A stretch of DNA of 7,826 bases from Anaerolineae bacterium (GTDB taxonomy: Bacteria > Chloroflexota > Anaerolineae > B4-G1 > SLSP01). Positions 1 through 6,186 of the stretch are shown here, piece after piece. The notes beneath the pieces are model-generated. The model ran no database searches. It worked only from the letters and a program-made list of their open reading frames with translations, and was not told the origin of the DNA. The DNA lies in the NCBI GenBank assembly GCA_016934645.1, contig JAFGSL010000120.1, positions 1 through 7,826 of the forward strand, written 5' to 3'. A program made the translations under genes and the position numbers. Position 1 is the first letter of the stretch. Each line of letters starts with the position of its first letter.

Positions 1-1902
1 CAGAGCTTCGGCAACTGTCCGCAGGGGGGTATTACGTAGCCGCAGAGTAATGTTATGTTCTCCGGCGGGAAGAGATATGGTCAGCCGACCGGAACCGGGC
101 ATCGGATAGACTTCGACGTGCACGCCATCGACTGTGGCCTGCCAGCCAGGCCACCAATTGAGGGGGAAGGCGACCCTCGCACCGCCCGCACCCACCGTCA
201 TCTGCCACACCCGCTTGATGGGCGTGCGATCCAGCAGATCCCAGGCCTGCAACCCATCGCCATCTGCAATCGGGCGTAGTTCGCCATCCACGACGGCCTC
301 GGAGATGTAGAGGCGCGGCGAAACGTCGCGCGGCAGGTATTCGTAGCGGATTGTCGTGCCGATGTTGCCAGTGAAGGTCTCGTAGAGCAGCAGATTATCC
401 CACGTCACGGCTTCGTCAGCGATCAACAGCCGTTCGGGATGCAAGCCCAGGAGCGCAACCGCGATCGATAGTCCACATAATCCAGCCGCAACGGGAATTT
501 TGAGATTTGCCGATTTGAAGATTTTGAGATCGGCAATCGCTCCTGTCGCCATCGCGGTGAAGAGTGCCTGCACCGAAAGGAAGCGCCACGGGAACTGCGT
601 AATCTCCAACAGCGGCAGGTGATCCCACAGCGGTTTGGAGAGCGGGGTGATCATGAAGGTGGCGAGGAAAAAGCCAAAGAGAAGGTAGACGGTGCGCGAA
701 GATTCGCGCGACGGTAGACGGTAGACGGGAGGAGATTCGTGATTCGTGATTCGTAATTCGTAATTCGCCGATTCGACTTTCGACTTTCGACTTTGGATAT
801 TAGACACCAGACTGACCACGCCCACCACCGCCAACACCGCCTGCACCAGTCCCATCGCGAATGGGCCGGCGTCTTCGGCGCGGGTAGCGACGCTGTAGTT
901 GAAAGCGAACGTCCGCTGCACCAGATCAAGGCCGCGAAAGTGGTTGCTGTAGTGGAAATATCCCGCCGTGAACTCTGGTCCCATCTGCCCGTACTTTGTC
1001 TCTCCAATCGCCGGCAGCCAGAACCATGCGGTGAGCAGAAAGCCGAGGAGGAAGGGGAGGATAAGGTAGACGGTAGACAGTAGACGGCAGACGGGGGGAA
1101 CAGGAGGAGATTCGTGATTCGTAATTCGCTGATTCGGCGATTCGCTCATTCGCCCATTCGCCGATTCGCAATTCGTCATTCGTAATTCACTATTCGTAAT
1201 TCGTAGCACAGCATACAAGAGTGCAAACGGTGAAAAGACGAGCGCGGAGGTGTTGTGAGTGAGGATGAGCGCGCCGTAGGCCAAAGCGGCGGCGACGATG
1301 CGCCCGCGCGCGGGCCGTTCGGCGACGCGATCCAACGTCCACAGGATAAGAGGATACCAGACAAAAGCGTAGAATTCGGAGAGCGAGTCGCCGCGCACAT
1401 AGACGTTGACCAGGTGAAACGGCGCGAAAGTGTACGCTGCCACCGCCACAAGCGCAGCCATCCGGCTCTTGAACACGCGCTCAGCCCACAGTGCCATCGT
1501 GATTGCGGCGAGCACGAAGCCGAAGGTCTGCGTGGCCTGGATAGCGACGAGCGGGCTAAGACCAAGCACCGTCAACCCGCCGGAGAGGTAGTAAGGCAGC
1601 GCTGCATAGTGATTGAAAAAGGGATAGCCCAAATCGTAGGCTGCGTGAGCCATCCAACGCGCCGGGAAAATACCGTATCGCAGACTCTCCGCCATATCGA
1701 GTGTGCGCTGGAGCAGGAACGGGCTATCTCCCCCACCACGCGTGTTGACCATCCCCGGACCCCACAGCGGCGCGGCAGCGAGCAAGGACAAAAGGATGCA
1801 GGATGCAAGATACAGGATACAAGATGCAGGATGCAGGATACAGGATTTCCGTTCTTGCATCTTGCATCTTGCGTCTTGCCCCTCGCTTCTTGCCTCTTGC
1901 AT
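1..1902 (-). CDS. PTPS-related / YfhO-like polytopic membrane protein, C-terminus cut by window edge
   Basis: Translating the minus strand codon by codon from 1902 down to 1 gives no stop, so at least 634 residues are visible and the true end lies outside. The protein has an N-terminal hydrophobic segment (about residues 20-46), many membrane helices, then a soluble beta-rich end. Visible family-type motifs are GGGDS (D59), FPARW (79-83), FFNHY then LPYYL (95-106), APFHLV then VRGDS near 160-173, THN (215-217), PLSKPLW then QFPWRFL (420-442), and NWWPGWQATVDG (582-593). This pattern is that of bacterial membrane proteins carrying the 6-pyruvoyl-tetrahydropterin-synthase-related domain and the YfhO-like GT-C superfamily, probably an envelope glycosyltransferase; the exact reaction is unknown. 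Repeat-coded inserts occupy residues 1-37, about 233-279, 368-406 and 456-467. Start: ATG at 1902 is 12 nt after the upstream stop, with AAGGA 9 nt before it. ATG at 1860 is an alternative without a clear ribosome site. Confidence 0.85.
   Translation of the reverse strand, partial: MQEARSEGQDARCKMQERKSCILHPASCILYLASCILLSLLAAAPLWGPGMVNTRGGGDSPFLLQRTLDMAESLRYGIFPARWMAHAAYDLGYPFFNHYAALPYYLSGGLTVLGLSPLVAIQATQTFGFVLAAITMALWAERVFKSRMAALVAVAAYTFAPFHLVNVYVRGDSLSEFYAFVWYPLILWTLDRVAERPARGRIVAAALAYGALILTHNTSALVFSPFALLYAVLRITNSELRMTNCESANGRMSESPNQRITNHESPPVPPVCRLLSTVYLILPFLLGFLLTAWFWLPAIGETKYGQMGPEFTAGYFHYSNHFRGLDLVQRTFAFNYSVATRAEDAGPFAMGLVQAVLAVVGVVSLVSNIQSRKSKVESANYELRITNHESPPVYRLPSRESSRTVYLLFGFFLATFMITPLSKPLWDHLPLLEITQFPWRFLSVQALFTAMATGAIADLKIFKSANLKIPVAAGLCGLSIAVALLGLHPERLLIADEAVTWDNLLLYETFTGNIGTTIRYEYLPRDVSPRLYISEAVVDGELRPIADGDGLQAWDLLDRTPIKRVWQMTVGAGGARVAFPLNWWPGWQATVDGVHVEVYPMPGSGRLTISLPAGEHNITLRLRNTPLRTVAEAL
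504..535. repeat. period-8 tandem repeat inside coding sequence (4 units)
   Basis: In plus sense the units are GATTTGCC, GATTTGAA, GATTTTGA and GATCGGCA, a degenerate 8-bp tandem. In the minus-strand gene it codes for a short basic loop (ADLKIFKSANLKIP) between two membrane helices, predicted cytoplasmic. The period differs from the 7-bp arrays elsewhere in the same gene. Confidence 0.6.
686..801. repeat. composite heptamer array 1, in-frame in PTPS-related gene
   Basis: In plus sense the order is: TAGACGG units (686-692 and about 711-728, separated by a GATTCGCGC-containing stretch), GATTCGT/AATTCGT units (734-775, about six), then CGACTTT units (774-794) and a degenerate GGATATT. Read in the gene it encodes SRKSKVESANYELRITNHES, then proline and PVYRLPSSRE-type sequence, joining helix AVLAVVGVVSLV to helix LLFGFFLATFMI. 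The frame stays open throughout. Confidence 0.9.
1067..1205. repeat. composite heptamer array 2, in-frame in PTPS-related gene
   Basis: In plus sense TAGACGG-type units (1067-1094, four) are followed by a GGAGGA spacer and then a long GATTCGT-type array (1109-1205, with variants AATTCGC, CATTCGC, CATTCGT). The CGACTTT block found in arrays 1 and 4 is absent. It encodes ITNSELRMTNCES-type sequence and ends in CRLLSTVYL, between helix SPFALLYAVL and helix LILPFLLGFLLTAWFWL. More unit variation than array 1 suggests an older or longer-diverged insertion. Confidence 0.9.
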
Positions 1903-1914
1903 CTTGCTTCTTCC
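1793..1914. repeat. inverted pair of heptamer arrays at the gene junction
   Basis: The left arm (1793-1848) has eight 7-bp units of AGGATGC/AAGATAC type. The right arm (1853-1914) has about eight to nine units of TCTTGCA type, which are reverse complements of AAGATGC. A short spacer (CCGT) separates the arms. As RNA, the inner part pairs over about 15 bp with few mismatches or wobbles on either strand, so a long imperfect hairpin is possible. The element fills the space between the glycosyltransferase stop and the conserved body of the next protein, and supplies both candidate start codons (1902, 1860) and the first half of its first membrane helix. Confidence 0.85.
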
Positions 1915-1916
1915 TT
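1912..1916 (-). promoter_or_regulatory. Shine-Dalgarno for the PTPS-related gene
   Basis: AAGGA in minus sense overlaps the TAA stop of the upstream glycosyltransferase gene and lies 9 nt before ATG 1902. It supports translational coupling of the two genes and favours 1902 over the internal ATG at 1860, which is preceded only by repeat units. Confidence 0.45.
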
Positions 1917-4005
1917 ACGGGGCCAAGATCACGCCCACTTCGACCCAATCGCCGATGGGATTGGCAGCCTCGTCAAGGCGTGGGAGGCTGTCGCCGGTGA
2001 TGCTGTGGTAGAAACCGATGCGTAGGCTGTCGCGCGCCGGGTCGGGAACAATGCCGGATAACAGGTGCTCGTCCAGGATCAGGTCGCCGGGCTGCCAGAG
2101 CGTCGTGGGCAGGTGACGGTTGCCAGGCTGAGCATCGTGCTGGGCGATCATCTCGCCATCACGCAGGTAGTGAACGAAGACGGTATATGGTGCGTCCACA
2201 GCAGCTTCAGCGTCCCACCAGAGCTGGACGCGCACGCCATCTACCTCAGGTTGTACTAAGGCAGCCCGCAACAGGATGCCCTTGTCGAAACGTGCCACCG
2301 GCGACGGTACGTCCGGGCGTGGTTCTGCATGGACGAACAACGCCATGGTGAACGGTGCTGGATCTAGGTCGCCCTGCGCGAGAGGCCCCTCCGTGACGTT
2401 TAAGTACGCCGGATGTGGCAACACGGGCAGAACATCGGGCTCCCAATCGCGGTACGGCCACACGACGAAGAGCAGCCCGTCATCCAACGCGGGTGGCGCG
2501 GTGACGGGCAGAAAGTTGACCACATCCGGTGGCGTCAAGAACGGCACCGCCGTCCACGATTCCCACAACTGGCGATCGACGTAGACCTGGCGACCCGCCT
2601 GCGGCGTGTGAAACATTCGCGTGCCGTCCCATCCTTCACCGAGGAAAGTATTGATCTCCCCAGCCATCTCCACCGGCCCCGCCTCGAACCAATGATAGGC
2701 CAGCGGTTCACGCGCGTAGCGAACGAAATAGTCGTAGGTGGTGGAGAGGAAGGCGATGAGAAGCAGAAGTAGACAGTAGACGGTAGACGGTAGACGGGGC
2801 GTGATTCGTGATTCGTAATTCGTAATTCGAGATTCGCTGATTCGTTGATGCGCTGATTCGACTTTAGACTTTGGGCTTTTGACTTTGGACTCGATCCATA
2901 AAAGGCCCAACGTCGGCAAGAGCACAGCGGTCGGCAAGACGCCGACGGCACGGAGGAAGTGCGGGGCGTCTTCGGCAAGGAGTGTAGGCAACGCCATCAC
3001 CACCGTCCCCAGGAGCGTCAGTGCGGCCCCTGCATTGCGACGGAACCCAGCTAACGCTACGCCGACCCCGACCACAAACGCCAGCCCCAACGCCGGTCCC
3101 CACACGGGACGCCACGCCAGATTATGTCGCCAGATGCGATCCCCGCGCATGAAGAACATCCCGGCAGTACTCACCGTGTGCTTGACCAGCGTCCCCCAAA
3201 AGTCGCCGCCATTGATCTCCGGGCTGAGGATCGAGACCTGTCCGGTACGCGAAAGCACGATCTCCGGATGGGCCAACGTGTAGCCGCCCAACGGCGCAAG
3301 CACGACCAACGCCGCGATACAGAAGATGAGCGCACCGCGCCAGGCCCGGAGCGTTTGTTCGCGGCGGAAGAGCAAACCGTACAGCACCATTACACCCAGC
3401 GCGACCGGTGTGAAGCGCGCGGCCATGTAGGTGTACCAACTCGCGCCGTAGAGTGCCCCTGCGGCAGCCCAGTATCGCGTCTTACCGGTGCGCAGCCCAC
3501 GAACTGCCTGCACCAGAAAGAGTGCGGTGAGGAGCGGCAGCATCACAGCACGAAAGCCTACCCGGCTCAGGTGAACGTGCCAGAACATCACCGCCAACAC
3601 CGCCAACGCCCACCGCCCGGCGCGCCGCCCCCACAAGACTTTCGCCAGGTCGTAGGTCGCTGCCAGCGTGAGAAACCCTACGAGAAAAGCGGGCAACCGC
3701 ACAGCCAGCGGACTACGTCCCAACACAGCAACGCTCAACGTGACAAGATAGATGAAGAATGGCTCGCGCCCATTGTTGGCCGAAAAGTACAGGGGGACGT
3801 GACCCGTTTCGAGCACTGTCAGCGCATCCAGACCATGTTGGGCCTCATCGTGGTAAAGTCCTGGTGGAACACGCCCCATATCCCATAGCCGCAGCCCTGC
3901 TCCTACGAGCAGCAGGAGCAGGATCAGCGCGCGTTCCCTCCACCAGCGAGAACCTCTCAAACGTATGCCCTCTTTGGTCAGCAGATAGACAACCATAGGT
4001 TGCAC
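1915..4005 (-). CDS. GT39/PMT-like membrane glycosyltransferase with C-terminal extracytoplasmic domain
   Basis: A 696-residue polytopic membrane protein of the GT-C fold type. After a basic N-terminus and first helix (about 27-40), the first outer loop carries the acidic pair in GLYHDEAQ (D53, E54), the usual metal/donor site of PMT/ArnT-like enzymes. The second motif is NGREPFF (R80, E81). About ten further helices follow, with APHFLRAVG (347-355) before a late helix. After the last helix (about 411-427) a soluble C-terminal domain contains YTVFVHY and PTTLWQPGD, a form common in GT39-annotated proteins of Chloroflexota. Such enzymes transfer a sugar from a polyprenyl-phosphate carrier; donor and acceptor are unknown here. 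Residues 372-412 are coded by a heptamer array. The start is uncertain: GTG at 4005 and ATG at 3996 lack a ribosome site, while TTG at 3960 has GAGG 8 nt upstream (681 residues). Only 12 nt separate the stop from the next gene, so co-transcription is likely. Confidence 0.85.
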   Translation of the reverse strand: MQPMVVYLLTKEGIRLRGSRWWRERALILLLLLVGAGLRLWDMGRVPPGLYHDEAQHGLDALTVLETGHVPLYFSANNGREPFFIYLVTLSVAVLGRSPLAVRLPAFLVGFLTLAATYDLAKVLWGRRAGRWALAVLAVMFWHVHLSRVGFRAVMLPLLTALFLVQAVRGLRTGKTRYWAAAGALYGASWYTYMAARFTPVALGVMVLYGLLFRREQTLRAWRGALIFCIAALVVLAPLGGYTLAHPEIVLSRTGQVSILSPEINGGDFWGTLVKHTVSTAGMFFMRGDRIWRHNLAWRPVWGPALGLAFVVGVGVALAGFRRNAGAALTLLGTVVMALPTLLAEDAPHFLRAVGVLPTAVLLPTLGLLWIESKVKSPKSKVESAHQRISESRITNYESRITPRLPSTVYCLLLLLIAFLSTTYDYFVRYAREPLAYHWFEAGPVEMAGEINTFLGEGWDGTRMFHTPQAGRQVYVDRQLWESWTAVPFLTPPDVVNFLPVTAPPALDDGLLFVVWPYRDWEPDVLPVLPHPAYLNVTEGPLAQGDLDPAPFTMALFVHAEPRPDVPSPVARFDKGILLRAALVQPEVDGVRVQLWWDAEAAVDAPYTVFVHYLRDGEMIAQHDAQPGNRHLPTTLWQPGDLILDEHLLSGIVPDPARDSLRIGFYHSITGDSLPRLDEAANPIGDWVEVGVILAP
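2770..2891. repeat. composite heptamer array 4, in-frame in glycosyltransferase gene
   Basis: In plus sense: four TAGACGG-type units (2770-2797), GATTCGT/AATTCGT units (2803-2860), then CGACTTT/AGACTTT/GGGCTTT/TGACTTT/GGACT units (2859-2891). This is the same block order as array 1. In the gene it encodes residues 372-412 (SKVKSPKSKVES, then ISESRITNYESRIT, then RLPSTVY). It links helix VLLPTLGLLW to the last helix, on the predicted cytoplasmic side. Confidence 0.9.
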
Positions 4006-4012
4006 GCGAATT

Positions 4013-4050
4013 AAGCAGATTTTCTATTTATCAGCCAGAAAAATCTGCTT
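4013..4050. repeat. inverted repeat upstream of the glycosyltransferase gene
   Basis: AAGCAGATTTTCT (4013-4025) pairs with AGAAAAATCTGCTT (4037-4050) with one bulged A and an 11-nt loop. It sits a few bases before the annotated GTG 4005 and could fold in the mRNA leader or serve as a binding site. A second ATCTGCT copy follows at 4052-4058. Confidence 0.6.
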
Positions 4051-4074
4051 CATCTGCTAACAACAACCAGAATT

Positions 4075-4099
4075 CACGGGCGAGAAAATCCCGCCCGTG
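4075..4099 (-). terminator. GC-rich hairpin in the 4006-4219 gap, possible terminator
   Basis: CACGGGCG (4075-4082) and CGCCCGTG (4092-4099) form a perfect 8-bp stem with a 9-nt A-rich loop. It lies downstream of the DUF2207 gene in the transcribed direction. The following minus-sense bases (AATTCTGGTTGTTGTT) are only moderately T-rich, so termination is possible but not clear. It could instead be a dispersed palindromic element. Confidence 0.4.
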
Positions 4100-4172
4100 T
4101 GTGTTAACCCTAACCCGACCAAGCCGAAGCATAAAAGAAGCCTTCGACGTCCGTTTTCTTGCTCAATTGACA

Positions 4173-4221
4173 AGCACGTATGCGGTTAGGGCCTATTCTA
4201 GCCGAAAAACGAGGACGTGCT
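4173..4221. repeat. nested inverted repeat overlapping the DUF2207 stop codon
   Basis: Outer arms AGCACGT (4173-4179) and ACGTGCT (4215-4221) enclose inner arms CGGTTAG (4183-4189) and CTAGCCG (4198-4204; one G-U wobble in plus-sense RNA). The right outer arm includes part of the gene's TAG. No stop-proximal T-run typical of an intrinsic terminator follows. Next to it, CTTGCTCAATTGACAAG (about 4158-4174) is a second, near-perfect dyad, which might be an operator. Confidence 0.4.
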
Positions 4222-5929
4222 ACCCGGCCCCACTCGCGCCGCCGCCGGCTGCACCAGCGGCGCCTGCCGCACCAGCCGCACTCGCGCCGCCAGCGGAACT
4301 CGAAGCCGCCATCATCGCCACAAATGCCCCTCGCCCACCGTCCTCAGCAGCCAACGTACGGAACCATGCGGGCACTTCGATGTCCTCGTGTTTCTTGAGA
4401 TAGCGCGCCCACGGCTGCGCCAACCCGAACGCCGCCGCATAGGACAGATAACCCTCGAATTGTTCCCAGTGCACCAACGTGTCGCGCTGGCGCGTCACAT
4501 CCACCAGATATTTCGCAAAGCTCTTCCACTCCAGTGCCGTCTGCTGATAATCCTCACTCAGTGGGGAGAAGGATGCCCCTGCGATGATCGACCCAACCCC
4601 TAGTATAGCAACAGCTATCGCGATGAAGAGCGGGAGTACACCCAACGTGCTCATCAGCAGCGCCGCAGCGACAACGATCAGGCCTATACCCAGGCACAAC
4701 AGCAGCACCCCCCACACCACCAACACCGTGCTGCGTCGTCGGCGTTCCGCGTCGAAGAATCCCAGGGATTCACATTCTGCCTTCAGGGATTGCGAGAAAG
4801 GCTTGAGACGGCTGTACAGGTTATTCCGCAGTTTACTCAAACGCACCTCGGATTGTAGACCGGATTTGTCGCCGAAGAACATCTCGATCAACCCGCGCTC
4901 GTGCGGGCGCAAAGTCGCGGTATCGCTGTTCAGACGGAAGATGAAGTCACGCCCCTGCAACCATGACCCGCGCGGCGCTTCCTCAATGACGATAACGCCG
5001 CGTTGCGCCAGATCAAAGCAAGCGCCCAGCGCATAGGCCCACACCCACGTCATATCCGTGCTGCCGTTGCGCATCAAGACACTAGCAATCGCAGGCGGTA
5101 GCGCACTCGGCGGCAGCGTCAACGGAGTTTCGCCCCGCACAGACGACGTGAGACGGGCACGTGTCAGGAATACCACGAACAGGGCAACGACGAGGGCCAC
5201 CGCGATCGAGCCGATCATGGCAAAAACGGGGCCGCTCCGATTGCTGGTAGCATCCTGCGTCTGCCACTGTGGCGGCGCATCAATCAGGCTGCCAGGGCTG
5301 AACCGCAAGGCTACGATGAGCGTCGCATTGGGCTTGAGGTCGCGGGCGTCGAACGTGACCGTGTTCGCGCCTTGCTCGACCGTCGCCGTGCCCTTCTGCA
5401 CTTCCGGCGTGCCGAGTAGAGGCGCCGTCTCAGGATATGTCACGCAGATTGTGCTGGCGGCGATGCTGTACTCGTATTCATCGGGCAACGCCTGCCAGAT
5501 CAACACATCGGCACCAGCGCTCTCAGCGCCGCTCTCCTGGCGCACCACACCCCACACACGATAGGTCAGGTCGAAGGTGTGCGTACTGTCCGAGGTTGGC
5601 GCGAAGTGCCAGGTGACTTTGACCGGATCGCGTCCGGTGATCTCGACCTGCCCGGCGTCTTTCCCTTCGGACAGCGGGACACCATCCACACTCGCACTGA
5701 TGACGTCAACCCCGTCGGTAAACTCTGTGGGCAGGTGACGGAAGACGTAGGTGAACGGCCCGCCAACGAAGCGAAAAGTCAGTCGCTCCGTCACCTCCAA
5801 GGAACCGTCAGCTTGCACCGCTACGTCCACGTCGAAACGATCGGCACTGTACGATTTGGCGGTAGGCTCATGCCACGGAGAAAACAACAGGCTCAAGGCC
5901 ACAAAACTGAGTAAAAGTTGCTGTAACAT
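4220..5929 (-). CDS. DUF2207 family membrane protein
   Basis: A 569-residue protein. A signal peptide (LLLSFVALSLLF, residues about 5-16, cleavage probably near 24-28) precedes an extracytoplasmic beta domain (about 30-215) with FRHLP (63-67) and other hydrophobic strands. A membrane helix (235-255) and a cytoplasmic segment follow, with a winged-helix-like stretch (LGACFDLAQRGVIVI, 301-315). Two more helices (401-452) come next, then EWKSFAKYL (467-475) and FEGYLSYAAAFGLAQPWARY (491-510), which is the strongest DUF2207 signature. The tail is low-complexity Ala/Gly/Ser (about 541-569); other family members often end in a Gly/Ser-rich tail. Function is not established in this family. The start is ATG 5929: it is preceded by GAGGAGG at 8 nt and begins the signal peptide. 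The frame stays open for another 62 codons upstream, but that stretch is hydrophilic and lies in the leader, so I exclude it. Confidence 0.88.
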   Translation of the reverse strand: MLQQLLLSFVALSLLFSPWHEPTAKSYSADRFDVDVAVQADGSLEVTERLTFRFVGGPFTYVFRHLPTEFTDGVDVISASVDGVPLSEGKDAGQVEITGRDPVKVTWHFAPTSDSTHTFDLTYRVWGVVRQESGAESAGADVLIWQALPDEYEYSIAASTICVTYPETAPLLGTPEVQKGTATVEQGANTVTFDARDLKPNATLIVALRFSPGSLIDAPPQWQTQDATSNRSGPVFAMIGSIAVALVVALFVVFLTRARLTSSVRGETPLTLPPSALPPAIASVLMRNGSTDMTWVWAYALGACFDLAQRGVIVIEEAPRGSWLQGRDFIFRLNSDTATLRPHERGLIEMFFGDKSGLQSEVRLSKLRNNLYSRLKPFSQSLKAECESLGFFDAERRRRSTVLVVWGVLLLCLGIGLIVVAAALLMSTLGVLPLFIAIAVAILGVGSIIAGASFSPLSEDYQQTALEWKSFAKYLVDVTRQRDTLVHWEQFEGYLSYAAAFGLAQPWARYLKKHEDIEVPAWFRTLAAEDGGRGAFVAMMAASSSAGGASAAGAAGAAGAAGGGASGAG

Positions 5930-5937
5930 CGGTTTGT

Positions 5938-5944
5938 CCTCCTC
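5938..5944 (-). promoter_or_regulatory. Shine-Dalgarno deciding the DUF2207 start
   Basis: GAGGAGG in minus sense, 8 nt before ATG 5929. It is the strongest ribosome site in the window and sets the start 186 nt inside the longest open frame. Confidence 0.8.
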
Positions 5945-6053
5945 GTTAGTCACATCGTCTTTAGTCAGGTAGTCGTCTGTTGAGTAATCGCTCGTTGAGT
6001 GGCGGGGAGAGATACGGTTGGGCAACGATTTGCCCCACTGCTGACTCATTTTT

Positions 6054-6082
6054 ATCTTAACGGAGAACTGTGGGGTTGTCAT
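6054..6082 (-). promoter_or_regulatory. candidate sigma70-type promoter for the DUF2207 gene
   Basis: In minus sense ATGACA (6082-6077) and TAAGAT (6059-6054) are 17 bp apart, matching five and four of six consensus bases. Transcription would begin near 6047, leaving a leader of about 118 nt. Confidence 0.35.
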
Positions 6083-6121
6083 TGTCCCAGAGGCCAAATT
6101 CGCACTTGTCCTCATGGATAG

Positions 6122-6156
6122 TTTTTCTCGAGCGATCTATCTTCGTTCGGGAAAAA
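6122..6156. repeat. 14-bp inverted repeat downstream of the phosphoribosyltransferase gene
   Basis: TTTTTCTCGAGCGA (6122-6135) pairs with TCGTTCGGGAAAAA (6143-6156) around a 7-nt loop. In plus-sense RNA all 14 positions pair (two G-U wobbles); in minus-sense RNA those two become A-C mismatches. The T-run comes before and the A-run after the stem, opposite to an intrinsic terminator in either direction, so an operator or an unannotated RNA element is as likely. The rest of the 5930-6186 gap shows only the promoter candidate and weak GACTAAT/GACTACG-like repeats. Confidence 0.55.
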
Positions 6157-6186
6157 GACGACCAGACTAATGACTACGAGACTTTT

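Noticed and set aside
1793..1914. CRISPR array
   Set aside because: The units are 7 bp, contiguous and degenerate, with no unique spacers and no cas genes.
1255..2025. Plus-strand frame of 256 codons
   Set aside because: It is antisense to the PTPS-related gene, has heptamer-derived sequence through its middle (MQDTG, LASC types) and shows no domain-like pattern.
3124..3888. Plus-strand frame of 254 codons
   Set aside because: It lies opposite the well-supported glycosyltransferase, is rich in R, H, P and Q as expected of antisense GC-rich DNA, and has no recognisable motif.
4100..4116. TTAACCCTAACCC, resembling a telomere repeat
   Set aside because: Barely two imperfect units in a bacterial intergenic region; most likely chance.
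5930..6115. A 62-codon N-terminal extension of the DUF2207 protein back to position 6115
   Set aside because: It is hydrophilic, would put the signal peptide inside the protein, and overlaps the promoter candidate. ATG 5929 has a near-ideal ribosome site.
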